Source of the DNA: Acidobacteriota bacterium
GTDB taxonomy: Bacteria > Acidobacteriota > Terriglobia > Terriglobales > Acidobacteriaceae
Reading direction: 5' to 3'
DNA: 5,335 nt
NCBI GenBank assembly: GCA_021781255.1
Contig: JAJXXG010000553.1
Coordinates: 1-5,335 of the forward strand
Positions 1-5,335 of the stretch are shown here, in pieces; within the stretch, counting starts at the first letter, position 1, and the number at the start of each line of letters is the position of its first letter. The position numbers and the translations under genes were made by a program. The notes under the pieces were generated by a model. That model was not told where the DNA came from. It did not search any database and saw nothing but the letters and a program-made list of their open reading frames with translations.

Positions 1-109
1 GTATGCGGTTTGCCGTATGCGGCAATTTCATCCAGATGGGATTCGACAAAGATATCCGTATCTAGATGGGAAACCGATTTTTTTGAAAGACTATTCTTGT
101 ATTGACGGT
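1..109. other. region beyond the operon end with short repeats, no supported gene
   Basis: This is the non-coding left end. It contains a perfect 6-bp hairpin TTGCCG-TATG-CGGCAA (10-25), an 8-base direct repeat GTATGCGG (1-8 and 15-22), and a near-repeat ATC[C/T]AGATGGGA (30-41 and 60-71). I see no reading frame with a ribosome binding site and no recognisable promoter on either strand. Confidence 0.4.
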
Positions 110-151
110 AAAAAAAAGAGAATACAAATCCCCTCCGTCAAACGGGGAGAT
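110..151 (-). terminator. probable Rho-independent-type terminator of the tad operon
   Basis: On the minus strand, ATCTCCCCGT (151-142) pairs with ACGG-A-GGGGAT (138-128 side), giving about ten pairs including one G-T wobble, a TTG loop and one bulged A. A run of eight T follows at 117-110, but it starts 10 bases after the stem instead of directly after it. Placement about 80 bases beyond the last gene, where base composition turns AT-rich, supports termination. The offset T-run makes efficiency uncertain. A competing pairing, TTGACGG (141-135) with CCGTCAA (108-102), also exists. Confidence 0.6.
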
Positions 152-171
152 TGCCCGACGGACGGTGATGC

Positions 172-213
172 TGGGCGGACTTGCCGGAAGGTTCGCCACC
201 CGGCCGCCGCCCA
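172..213 (-). other. GC-rich imperfect hairpin in the operon 3' untranslated region
   Basis: On the minus strand, TGGGCGG (213-207) pairs with CCGCCCA (178-172), and inside it GCCGG (204-200) pairs with CCGGC (187-183). That gives a two-part stem of 12 pairs around a 12-base loop. It lies between the last small gene and the terminator. No T-run follows directly, so it is more likely a 3' stabilising structure or an incidental fold than a terminator. Confidence 0.45.
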
Positions 214-232
214 ATCCGCTATTCAGTCTCTG

Positions 233-328
233 TTACTTGACCCGAGTGCGACGGCGCTGGATCAAAATGACCAGCACGATGACAAAGAGGACGCCGGCAA
301 CGACCCGGACAATCGTAGTTGTGTCCAT
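233..328 (-). CDS. small single-span membrane peptide, downstream copy of tandem pair (31 aa, identical product)
   Basis: This frame encodes the same 31-residue peptide as the copy at 514-419, ending in TAA instead of TAG. Codons 9, 13 and 23 differ only in the third base (Val GTC versus GTT twice, Ile ATC versus ATT). The start at 328 is chosen because the other copy starts at the equivalent base and GGGAG (341-337) lies 8 bases upstream. An in-frame ATG at 343 would add five residues (MGDLE), but it overlaps the Shine-Dalgarno sequence and has no good one of its own. A 90-base spacer separates the copies, so this copy may be translated independently on the same mRNA. It is the last gene before the probable terminator. 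The function is unknown. Confidence 0.78.
   Translation of the reverse strand: MDTTTIVRVVAGVLFVIVLVILIQRRRTRVK
233..328. repeat. tandem gene duplication, copy A (partner at 419-514)
   Basis: This 96-base unit matches 419-514 at a constant offset of 186 bases with no gaps and 92 of 96 identical positions. The differences are at 233/419, 260/446, 290/476 and 302/488, and all are transitions. Weaker similarity continues about 20 bases past the stop codons (CGGATTG at 217-211 region and 411-405), with a small length difference, so the original duplicated unit was somewhat longer than the reading frame. Confidence 0.95.
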
Positions 329-336
329 TTCCAAAT

Positions 337-341
337 CTCCC
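337..341 (-). promoter_or_regulatory. ribosome binding site deciding the start of the downstream small gene
   Basis: GGGAG on the minus strand lies 8 bases before the ATG at 328. It favours that start over the in-frame ATG at 343, which overlaps this site. The upstream copy has a matching site at 529-522 with 7-base spacing. Confidence 0.7.
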
Positions 342-342
342 A

Positions 343-356
343 TTTCACAAGTGAAA
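343..356. other. perfect 6-bp inverted repeat just upstream of the downstream small gene
   Basis: TTTCAC-AA-GTGAAA lies within the 90-base spacer between the two small genes, 1 base from the GGGAG ribosome binding site. In the mRNA it could fold into a small hairpin that affects translation. At DNA level it could be a binding palindrome. It is short and AT-rich, so chance is possible. Confidence 0.35.
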
Positions 357-418
357 AATGCTTGCGCCTGTGGCGTACACCTGATGTTGCGCCTGCTGGC
401 CTTTCAATCCGGCTCTTG

Positions 419-514
419 CTACTTGACCCGAGTGCGACGGCGCTGAATCAAAATGACCAGCACGATGACAAAGAGAACGCCGGCAACAACCCGGACAATC
501 GTAGTTGTGTCCAT
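419..514 (-). CDS. small single-span membrane peptide, upstream copy of tandem pair (31 aa, unknown function)
   Basis: This 31-codon frame begins M-D-T-T-T-I-V-R and has a hydrophobic core of about 15 residues (V9-I23, VVAGVLFVIVLVILI). It ends QRRRTRVK and stops at TAG. The sequence predicts one membrane span with the strongly basic tail in the cytoplasm (positive-inside rule). The ATG at 514 has an excellent Shine-Dalgarno sequence, GAAGGGAG at 529-522, 7 bases upstream and directly after the tadC stop, so it is very probably co-translated from the tad mRNA. The strongest evidence is the second copy at 328-233, which encodes exactly the same peptide with only silent base changes. It lacks the Gly/Glu-type cleavage motif of Flp pilins and is too short for TadE/F. 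It could be an accessory of the Tad membrane base, or a stand-alone membrane peptide; type I toxins have a similar build. I do not recognise the family. Confidence 0.8.
   Translation of the reverse strand: MDTTTIVRVVAGVLFVIVLVILIQRRRTRVK
419..514. repeat. tandem gene duplication, copy B (partner at 233-328)
   Basis: Direct repeat partner of 233-328, in the same orientation. Similarity falls off sharply upstream of the start codon, apart from the Shine-Dalgarno core GGGAG. Confidence 0.95.
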
Positions 515-521
515 CTGGACT

Positions 522-529
522 CTCCCTTC
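522..529 (-). promoter_or_regulatory. strong ribosome binding site of the upstream small gene
   Basis: GAAGGGAG on the minus strand lies 7 bases before the ATG at 514 and begins 2 bases after the tadC stop codon. It is the best Shine-Dalgarno match in the window and suggests high translation of a very short frame. Confidence 0.7.
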
Positions 530-531
530 TT

Positions 532-1443
532 TCAGTGATTGAACAGCGTTTTAAAGGATTCCGACATGCTGATTGCTGCCGGACCAAGAACAACCAGAAA
601 GAGGGAGGGGAAAATAAACAGCGCAAGCGGAAACAGAAGCTTGACTGATAATTTCGCCGCCTTTTCCTCAATCTCCTGCACACGCTTGGTTCTAAGAGTA
701 TCGGAGTGAACTCGCAAGGTCTTAGCAATACTCGTCCCAAATTGTTCTGACTGAACCAGCATGGATACGAGATTGCGTACATTGTCCACGCCTGTCCTAT
801 CCGCCAGATGCTTCCAGGCGTCGCTCCGAGGTGTGCCTGCCCTCTGCTCCAACGCCACAACGCCGAGCTCATCGCTCAGAACCGGCTGCGATTGCTGCAT
901 TTCGACTGAGGTACGCGCGGTCGCTTGGTCCAGGCTGAGACCCGCCTCGATGCAAATCACCAGCATGTCTAATACGTCCGGCAGACCACGCCGGACACTG
1001 GCTTGCCGTTTGGAAATCAGCTTTCCAAGCCAGAAATCAGGAATCAGGAATCCAAGACCCAGGCAGGCAATGAGGATGAAAAACGGACTTTGTCTGGCCA
1101 GTCCGGTGACCACGGCAATGCCGAGAAGAAGAAGCGGGGCGAGAACCTTTGTCCCGTAGAAAATCTTCACAGCTGTATCCTTGCGGAACCCTGCCAGGAT
1201 CAGTCTCTTCTGGATGACCGAGACCTCCGCGTCGCTTCGCGGAATCACACGCTCGAATTGTTCGACCACATCGCCGAGAATCCCGCGCGTATCCTGCAGC
1301 TTTGCCTTCAGGCTTCTCCGCTTAAGGTGGGGGTTAATTGCAGCCGAGATACGCGCTTGAACCGTCTCGCGATAGAAAATCAGGAGACCGCCGCTCGCAA
1401 TCAGCAGAAACACGACACAAAAGGAAACAATCGCAAAGCCCAT
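532..1443 (-). CDS. tadC: TadC inner-membrane platform protein (T2SSF domain)
   Basis: The protein has 303 residues. Membrane segments are at ~4-23, ~98-115, ~119-137 and ~265-289. The T2SSF domain begins near RRGLPDVLDMLVICIEAGLS (151-170), the standard signature, and includes NLVSMLVQSEQFGTSIAKTL (224-243) and VQEIEEKAAKLSVKLLFPL (255-273), which is characteristic of TadC. It ends in F-N-H with TGA at 534-532. The ATG at 1443 has AAGAGG a few bases upstream, partly overlapping the end of tadB, so the two genes may be translationally coupled. TadB and TadC together are thought to form the inner-membrane base of the Tad machine. The usual downstream genes for the TPR protein TadD or the pseudopilins TadE/TadF are absent here; two tiny open reading frames follow instead. 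Confidence 0.93.
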   Translation of the reverse strand: MGFAIVSFCVVFLLIASGGLLIFYRETVQARISAAINPHLKRRSLKAKLQDTRGILGDVVEQFERVIPRSDAEVSVIQKRLILAGFRKDTAVKIFYGTKVLAPLLLLGIAVVTGLARQSPFFILIACLGLGFLIPDFWLGKLISKRQASVRRGLPDVLDMLVICIEAGLSLDQATARTSVEMQQSQPVLSDELGVVALEQRAGTPRSDAWKHLADRTGVDNVRNLVSMLVQSEQFGTSIAKTLRVHSDTLRTKRVQEIEEKAAKLSVKLLFPLALFIFPSLFLVVLGPAAISMSESFKTLFNH

Positions 1444-1452
1444 GACGCCTCT

Positions 1453-2424
1453 TCAAACATCCATGTTGACGATTTTGCGGATAATCAATCCGCCCACCAC
1501 AATCATTCCGCCTGCAGCATAGAGAAGCTTAATTCCCAACTCCCGCGTCCATAGCAGGCTCATCATCTTGGGGTTCAAAAAATACAAAGCGCACCCCAGA
1601 ACAACCGGCAGCAAGGTTAAGATCGCTCCGGTCAGCCGCCCCTGAGCCGTGTGGGTCATAATCTGCCGCTTCAGACGGAAACGCTCCCGGATTACCTGAG
1701 AGGTCTTCTCGAGCACCTCGGCAAGGTTGCCGCCACTTTCCTTCTGAATCATGATGGCCGTGACCACAATGCGAAGATCCTGCACCGGCATGCGGGTGAC
1801 CATGTTTTCCAGAGCTGTCTTCAGTTCCAGGCCATAATTCTGCTCATCGAAGGCAACTCGAAATTCAGGACCTACCGGGTCGGGACATTCTCGCGTTACC
1901 AGGCCCAGAGCGGAGTTCAAGCTATGCCCTACGCGGAGCGCGCTGACAATCAGATCCAGCGCCTCCGGCAGCCCCTCTTCGAACTTCGACATGCGCCTGG
2001 TGCGCATTCGGAGAACGTAGGCGATGGGCAGGAAACCCACAATCAAGCCAATTGCAAAGGCAATCACAAGGTTTCCCGTGCGCCAGTAGATCAGGTAGGC
2101 AGGGAAGATGAAAGCCGCCGTACACATCAGGACCAAACCGCCCACAGTCCACTTGAGGTTGGCCTGATAAAGCAGACGGCGCAGGCGCGGCGTCAACTCG
2201 AGTTTCCGCAGATAACGGTCAATCCATGGGATTGAGCTCATCAACTCGTTCTTGCGTACATCCACGAGAAGATCGCTCATCGCCGGCTTTTCGGTGGCCA
2301 AAACTGAATCGAGCCGGGCAAGCATGAGCTTGGCCTGCTGCGAAGAGTCTGACCCGGTGGCCACCATCAGCAAGGCGGCCACCGCAAACACTCCCAGGAA
2401 GACGAGAACCACAATCAGAACCAT
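1453..2424 (-). CDS. tadB: TadB inner-membrane platform protein (T2SSF domain)
   Basis: The protein has 323 residues. The N-terminus is a membrane segment (~3-22) followed by a soluble stretch with PWIDRYLRKLELTPRLRRLLYQANL (66-90 region), typical of TadB. Two more membrane segments lie at ~95-113 and ~118-137. The cytoplasmic T2SSF (GspF-like) domain starts near FEEGLPEALDLIVSALRVG (148-166), and contains LRIVVTAIMIQKESGGNLAEVL (217-238 region) and IRERFRLKRQI (245-255). Two further membrane segments follow at ~266-283 and ~299-315. TadB pairs with TadC as the polytopic base of the Tad pilus, contacting the CpaF motor. The ATG at 2424 is preceded by an AGGGGG-type Shine-Dalgarno sequence about 9 bases upstream. 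It sits 21 bases after cpaF and 9 bases before tadC. No damage or missing segment is visible. Confidence 0.94.
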   Translation of the reverse strand: MVLIVVLVFLGVFAVAALLMVATGSDSSQQAKLMLARLDSVLATEKPAMSDLLVDVRKNELMSSIPWIDRYLRKLELTPRLRRLLYQANLKWTVGGLVLMCTAAFIFPAYLIYWRTGNLVIAFAIGLIVGFLPIAYVLRMRTRRMSKFEEGLPEALDLIVSALRVGHSLNSALGLVTRECPDPVGPEFRVAFDEQNYGLELKTALENMVTRMPVQDLRIVVTAIMIQKESGGNLAEVLEKTSQVIRERFRLKRQIMTHTAQGRLTGAILTLLPVVLGCALYFLNPKMMSLLWTRELGIKLLYAAGGMIVVGGLIIRKIVNMDV

Positions 2425-2445
2425 CGCGACTAACCCCCTGCTTGC

Positions 2446-3726
2446 TCAGTTCACTTCCGTTGTTCTCTCAAACAGGCTCGGCGGCAGGAAGATGCCCGAC
2501 GTGCGGAGCTGATCGAGGAATCGGGGACGGATGCCGCTGGGCTTGAACACGCCTAACACTTTGCCATTGGGCCCGATGCCTTTCTTCTGGAAGGTAAATA
2601 TCTCCTGCATCGAGATGATATTTTCTTCCATGCCCGTAATCTCATGGATGCTGACGCATTTGCGTGTTCCATCGCTGAGGCGCGTGCACTGCACAACGAT
2701 GGTGAGCGCGGAGGCAATCTGCGCACGAACCGTCTTTTCCGGCAGGTTCAGGTTGCTCATGGCCACCATCGACTCAAGCCTCGTCAGCGCATCGCGCGCG
2801 GTGTTTGCGTGAACCGTGGTCATTGAGCCTTCGTGGCCGGTGTTCATTGCCTGGAGCATGTCGAATGCTTCTTCGCCGCGGACCTCACCGATGACGATGC
2901 GGTCAGGGCGCATACGAAGGCTGTTGATCAGCAGTTGCCGCTGGCGAATGGCTCCCTGTCCCTCAACGTTGGGCGGGCGAGTTTCCAGCCGCACGATGTT
3001 TTCCTGCGCCAGTTGCAGTTCGGCGGCGTCTTCAATCGTAATGACGCGCTCATTCTGCGGGATGTACTGCGACAGAATGTTCAGGAATGTGGTTTTGCCG
3101 GCGCCCGTTCCGCCGGAGATCAGAATGCTCAAGCGCGCGCGCACAGCTGCAGAGAGCAACTCCATCATCTCCGCGGAAATACTCTTCAGTTGCACCAGCT
3201 GATTGGCAGCCAGCGGGCCGGTGCCGAAGCGGCGGATGGACAGGGAAGGGCCATCCAGCGCCAGCGGCGGAATAATCGCGTTGACGCGGGAACCATCGGG
3301 CAGGCGCGCGTCCACCATCGGCGAGGACTCGTCAACTCGACGGCCTACGCGGGACACGATGCGATCGATAATCTGCAGCAGGTGGCGATCATCGCGGAAG
3401 GTCGCATCCGCCCGCGAAAGAACGCCGCCGCGCTCAATAAAGACATGGTCCTTGTCATTGACCAGAATGTCGGAAATCTTCTGATCCTTGAGCAACGGCT
3501 CCAGAGGGCCGAGACCGAAGACCTCATCCAGGAGGTCGGTTTGAATCTTCTCCTGCTCGTCAAAGCTCAGTGGCACCCTGCGGTCGCTGATGATTTCACT
3601 AATAATGCTGGATACCGCCTGGCGCGCCTGGTTTGAGTTGACGCGCGAAAGCTTCTCGAGATCCAGCTTGGAGATCAGGGTCCTGTGTACTTCAGATTTA
3701 AAACTTTCCAGATTTAGATTTTCCAT
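2446..3726 (-). CDS. cpaF: CpaF/TadA secretion ATPase of the Tad pilus (type II/IV secretion ATPase family)
   Basis: This 426-residue protein is of normal length for CpaF and appears intact. The N-terminal domain contains [10 protein letters not shown] (70-79) and SDILVN (85-90), both hallmarks of this family. Then come [11 protein letters not shown] (140-150) and SLSIRRF (161-167). The ATPase core has Walker [10 protein letters not shown] (205-213), the Asp box [10 protein letters not shown] (228-237), a Walker B region [15 protein letters not shown] (273-287) and the His box [13 protein letters not shown] (297-309). All key residues are in place, so it should be catalytically active as a cytoplasmic hexamer that powers Flp pilus assembly on the TadB/TadC platform. 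The ATG at 3726 has AGGA about 10 bases upstream. The stop is 21 bases from tadB, which fits one operon. Related VirB11/GspE ATPases are less likely, given the adjacent cpaE, tadB and tadC genes. Confidence 0.96.
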   Translation of the reverse strand: MENLNLESFKSEVHRTLISKLDLEKLSRVNSNQARQAVSSIISEIISDRRVPLSFDEQEKIQTDLLDEVFGLGPLEPLLKDQKISDILVNDKDHVFIERGGVLSRADATFRDDRHLLQIIDRIVSRVGRRVDESSPMVDARLPDGSRVNAIIPPLALDGPSLSIRRFGTGPLAANQLVQLKSISAEMMELLSAAVRARLSILISGGTGAGKTTFLNILSQYIPQNERVITIEDAAELQLAQENIVRLETRPPNVEGQGAIRQRQLLINSLRMRPDRIVIGEVRGEEAFDMLQAMNTGHEGSMTTVHANTARDALTRLESMVAMSNLNLPEKTVRAQIASALTIVVQCTRLSDGTRKCVSIHEITGMEENIISMQEIFTFQKKGIGPNGKVLGVFKPSGIRPRFLDQLRTSGIFLPPSLFERTTEVN

Positions 3727-3771
3727 GTTGCACCGTTCCTATACAGTGGATTTAATTCAAAAAACGTGGAA

Positions 3772-4971
3772 TCAGCCGAAAAGGCTGAATCCCTTCTTCT
3801 TCTTTTCCAACTTGATGGTGACCCCGCAAGCAGCTCCAGCCATTTCCTGGATTGCCCTGGAGATCATCGAATCTTCCTGCGTCAGGGGAGTCGCTTCATT
3901 CTGCATCCGCCGTACCGCCACATAATCGCTTGGAATCTTCCACTGCACCGGCTTGTTCAGCGCCTTTGCAATATGTTCTTCATCGACGCCACCGGAGCGG
4001 GGGATGAATCGGTTGAGCACGATCTCGAGATTGGTGCCCCCGGTCTTGAAATATTCAGATATAACGCGATGCGAGTTGCGCAGCTCCGGAATGCCCGCCT
4101 GCATCACCAGGTAGACCATGTCCGCCTGCTCCAGCAGCGATGTTCTGCTCAGGTCAAATCTCGATCCCGCATCAATCACGACGTACTCGAAGTTGCCGCG
4201 GGCGGTCTGGACGAGCCTTTCGATGGCGTCGTTGTTCACCTCGACAGTCGGGAACTTGCCGGGGGCCGCGAGTATGGACAGTCCCGACGAGTGCTTGACA
4301 ACAATCTTCGACAAAAAGTTGGAGTCCATCCTGCTGGCGTTCTGCAGCGCGTCCACGACGGAGAACTGAGGCGTGATCCCCAGAGTAAGCGCCGCATCGC
4401 CAAGCGGAAGGTCAAGGTCGATCATCAACGTGTTCTTGCCGCATCCCTGGGCCAGGGCCACGGCGAAATTGCAGGCCACGGTGGTCACGCCCGAGCCGCC
4501 TTTGCCGCCCAGGAACAGGAGTACCTTGCCGCCGTCATGCTTGCTACCCTGCCCCGTCGGCCTGCGGGTCGCGGCGCGAGAGATCGCTTCGGAAAGGGTG
4601 CTCGTTGAGATCGGCTGAGAGAGGAACTCGCGCGCTCCGGCGCGCATGCAGCGCACCAGGGTGCTCGGATCGGTCTGCGCGGAGTAAACCATCACGGTTG
4701 TCGCGCTCTGCGAGGCCACCTGCTCCACCAGGTTGAGGGCAACCTTCTGGTCGCTGTCGAGATCAATGATGATGACGTCGAAATTCTGTTCGAGCAGCCG
4801 CTGTACTTCAGAAACCCGAACAGGGTAAGCGCTGAACTCCCTTACTGAGCTGCTTGAAGAACTGGAAACAGCATGAGCCACGCCTCTGCGGTCCTGGTCG
4901 TTTGGACCAATCACGGCAACCGACAGACCACCTGTGCTTGTGACTTCCGATTCGTGCAATGGGGTAGACAT
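3772..4971 (-). CDS. cpaE: CpaE/TadZ-like Tad pilus localisation protein: degenerate receiver plus ParA/MinD-type ATPase domain
   Basis: The protein has 399 residues. Residues ~16-134 look like a response-regulator receiver fold: strand LSVAVIG, then DVIIIDLD with a possible phospho-acceptor at D70, MVYSAQ, and AGAREFLSQP. In the last motif the conserved receiver lysine before Pro is replaced by Gln119, so this is probably a pseudo-receiver. Residues ~148-380 form a MinD/ParA-like ATPase: deviant Walker A KGGSGVTT at 157-164, a switch-type IDLDLPLGDA at 184-193, and YVVIDAGS at 263-270. The signature Lys157 is present, but the usual P-loop lysine is Val162. The tail is KKKKGFSLFG. The family (CpaE in Caulobacter, TadZ elsewhere) places the pilus machinery in the cell. 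The ATG at 4971 is the only usable start, because an in-frame stop lies upstream with no intervening ATG, GTG or TTG. The nearest Shine-Dalgarno-like GGGAG (4988-4984) is 12 bases away, which is unusually long. It lies 45 bases before cpaF. The N-terminal domain carries a run of seven serines (36-42). Confidence 0.9.
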   Translation of the reverse strand: MSTPLHESEVTSTGGLSVAVIGPNDQDRRGVAHAVSSSSSSSVREFSAYPVRVSEVQRLLEQNFDVIIIDLDSDQKVALNLVEQVASQSATTVMVYSAQTDPSTLVRCMRAGAREFLSQPISTSTLSEAISRAATRRPTGQGSKHDGGKVLLFLGGKGGSGVTTVACNFAVALAQGCGKNTLMIDLDLPLGDAALTLGITPQFSVVDALQNASRMDSNFLSKIVVKHSSGLSILAAPGKFPTVEVNNDAIERLVQTARGNFEYVVIDAGSRFDLSRTSLLEQADMVYLVMQAGIPELRNSHRVISEYFKTGGTNLEIVLNRFIPRSGGVDEEHIAKALNKPVQWKIPSDYVAVRRMQNEATPLTQEDSMISRAIQEMAGAACGVTIKLEKKKKGFSLFG

Positions 4972-5066
4972 TACCGATTTAAGCTCCCAGCCATTCGCTT
5001 TGATTTCGCGAATTCAGCCGCGTTCGTGTTGCGTCTCACTGCAAAAATGCCTTTGTCGTAACTACG
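4972..5066 (-). other. 95-base gap between cpaA and cpaE
   Basis: This is the longest gap among the main tad genes here. It contains no gene and no terminator with a T-run. I looked for a -35/-10 pair on the minus strand and found no convincing match. Whether cpaE and the genes after it have their own promoter here is open. Confidence 0.4.
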
Positions 5067-5335
5067 TCAGTGCATAAAAAACGAAATCAATGTCCCAATT
5101 GCGATTGCTGGAGCATACGGCATCTTGCGCGACTTGGGGTTATCCAGCGTCATTTCCGGATTGCCGCGCAATCCGCGCTTCCCCCAGCCAAGGACCATAT
5201 TGCCTGTACCGGCAAAGAGCTCTCCGAGAAACCCCCCGGTCACAGCCCAGGTGACGGCCATAATTCCGCCCACTATGCCCGTCATAACCAATGCAAACAG
5301 CAACTGCCTGGGCCCGATCCACGCGCCCACTGCAG
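5067..5335 (-). CDS. cpaA: CpaA/TadV-type prepilin peptidase (A24 family), C-terminal part, 5' end outside window
   Basis: This is the C-terminal ~88 residues of a polytopic membrane protein that continues past the right edge. The first visible residues read A-V-G-A-W-I-G-P, matching the segment that directly follows the catalytic GxGD motif in A24 prepilin peptidases (GGDxKLxAAxGAWxGP). The catalytic Asp itself would therefore lie just outside the window. A GTG at 5330-5328 encodes the Val of this motif and is not a true start. A long hydrophobic stretch follows (LLFALVMTGIVGG and on), then a hydrophilic loop with GKRGLRG, then a final membrane segment beginning MPYAPAIAIG, which is typical of the CpaA C-terminus. 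It ends F-F-M-H with TGA. In Tad systems this enzyme cleaves, and in the wider family may methylate, Flp prepilins at the inner membrane. Position just upstream of cpaE supports the assignment. The family call is well supported, but active-site integrity cannot be judged. Confidence 0.87.
   Translation of the reverse strand, partial: AVGAWIGPRQLLFALVMTGIVGGIMAVTWAVTGGFLGELFAGTGNMVLGWGKRGLRGNPEMTLDNPKSRKMPYAPAIAIGTLISFFMH

Noticed and set aside
329..418. Separate promoter for the downstream small gene
   Set aside because: TTGAAA at 407-402 (minus strand) resembles a -35 box, but there is no -10-like hexamer 16-18 bases further on.
233..514. The repeat pair as the start of a CRISPR array or other noncoding repeat
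   Set aside because: Only two units, each a complete reading frame with start, stop and ribosome binding site, with silent differences only; this is gene duplication.
233..514. The small peptides as Flp prepilins or pseudopilins
   Set aside because: There is no Gly-(L/M/A)xxxE(Y/F)-type processing site before the hydrophobic segment, and the basic stretch is at the C-terminus, opposite to prepilin layout.
17..538. Plus-strand open frame of 173 codons across the left region
   Set aside because: It reads the antisense of the two small genes, so it carries a repeated segment (DPSATAL...NDQHDDKE) only because of the duplication. Base changes that are silent on the minus strand alter residues here (Asp to Asn), so selection points to the minus strand. 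No good ribosome binding site.
345..872. Minus-strand frame of 175 codons overlapping tadC
   Set aside because: It lies in another frame of tadC and the spacer, has Cys/Arg/Ser-rich low-quality sequence and no domain; the tadC frame is clearly the real one.
2833..3636. Plus-strand frame of 267 codons antisense to cpaF
   Set aside because: Shadow of a GC-rich conserved gene. No recognisable domain, and its composition (Gln, Arg, Asn, His rich) is typical of an antisense frame.
3766..4608. Plus-strand frame of 280 codons antisense to cpaE
   Set aside because: Shadow frame opposite a well-supported ATPase gene, with no motif of its own.
4972..5066. Promoter for cpaE in the 95-base gap
   Set aside because: A TTGCAG resembling a -35 box is present on the minus strand, but no plausible -10 box lies at normal spacing.

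Overview
The window holds the inner-membrane and motor part of a Tad (tight adherence, Flp-type) pilus locus. All genes are on the minus strand, so transcription runs from the right end to the left. The moderate GC content and the protein styles suggest a Gram-negative or related soil/environmental bacterium. A Tad set with a receiver-plus-ATPase CpaE followed by CpaF, TadB and TadC would fit Acidobacteriota or a relative, but this is a guess from protein flavour and cannot be confirmed here.

In transcription order the layout is: the C-terminal part of a CpaA/TadV-type A24 prepilin peptidase (runs off the right edge, ends at 5067); a 95-base gap; a CpaE/TadZ-like protein (4971-3772); a CpaF/TadA secretion ATPase (3726-2446); TadB (2424-1453) and TadC (1443-532) inner-membrane platform proteins. 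The gaps between the last four are short (45, 21 and 9 bases), which suggests one operon. The expected division of labour is that CpaA cleaves Flp prepilins, CpaE localises the machine, CpaF hydrolyses ATP to drive it, and TadB/TadC form the membrane platform on which CpaF acts. No Flp pilin, CpaB, CpaC secretin, TadD or TadE/F pseudopilin gene is visible; any of these would have to lie outside the window.

The most interesting part is the 3' end of the operon. Seventeen bases after tadC come two small open reading frames in tandem (514-419 and 328-233). Each encodes the same 31-residue single-span membrane peptide with a very basic tail, and each has its own Shine-Dalgarno sequence. The two copies differ at only four of 96 bases, all silent transitions (three third positions plus TAA versus TAG in the stop codon). 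This indicates that both are real, selected genes. I cannot assign a function. After them come a GC-rich hairpin (172-213) and a likely Rho-independent-type terminator (stem 128-151, T8 on the transcribed strand at 117-110). The leftmost ~100 bases are AT-richer, carry short repeats and no gene that I can support.
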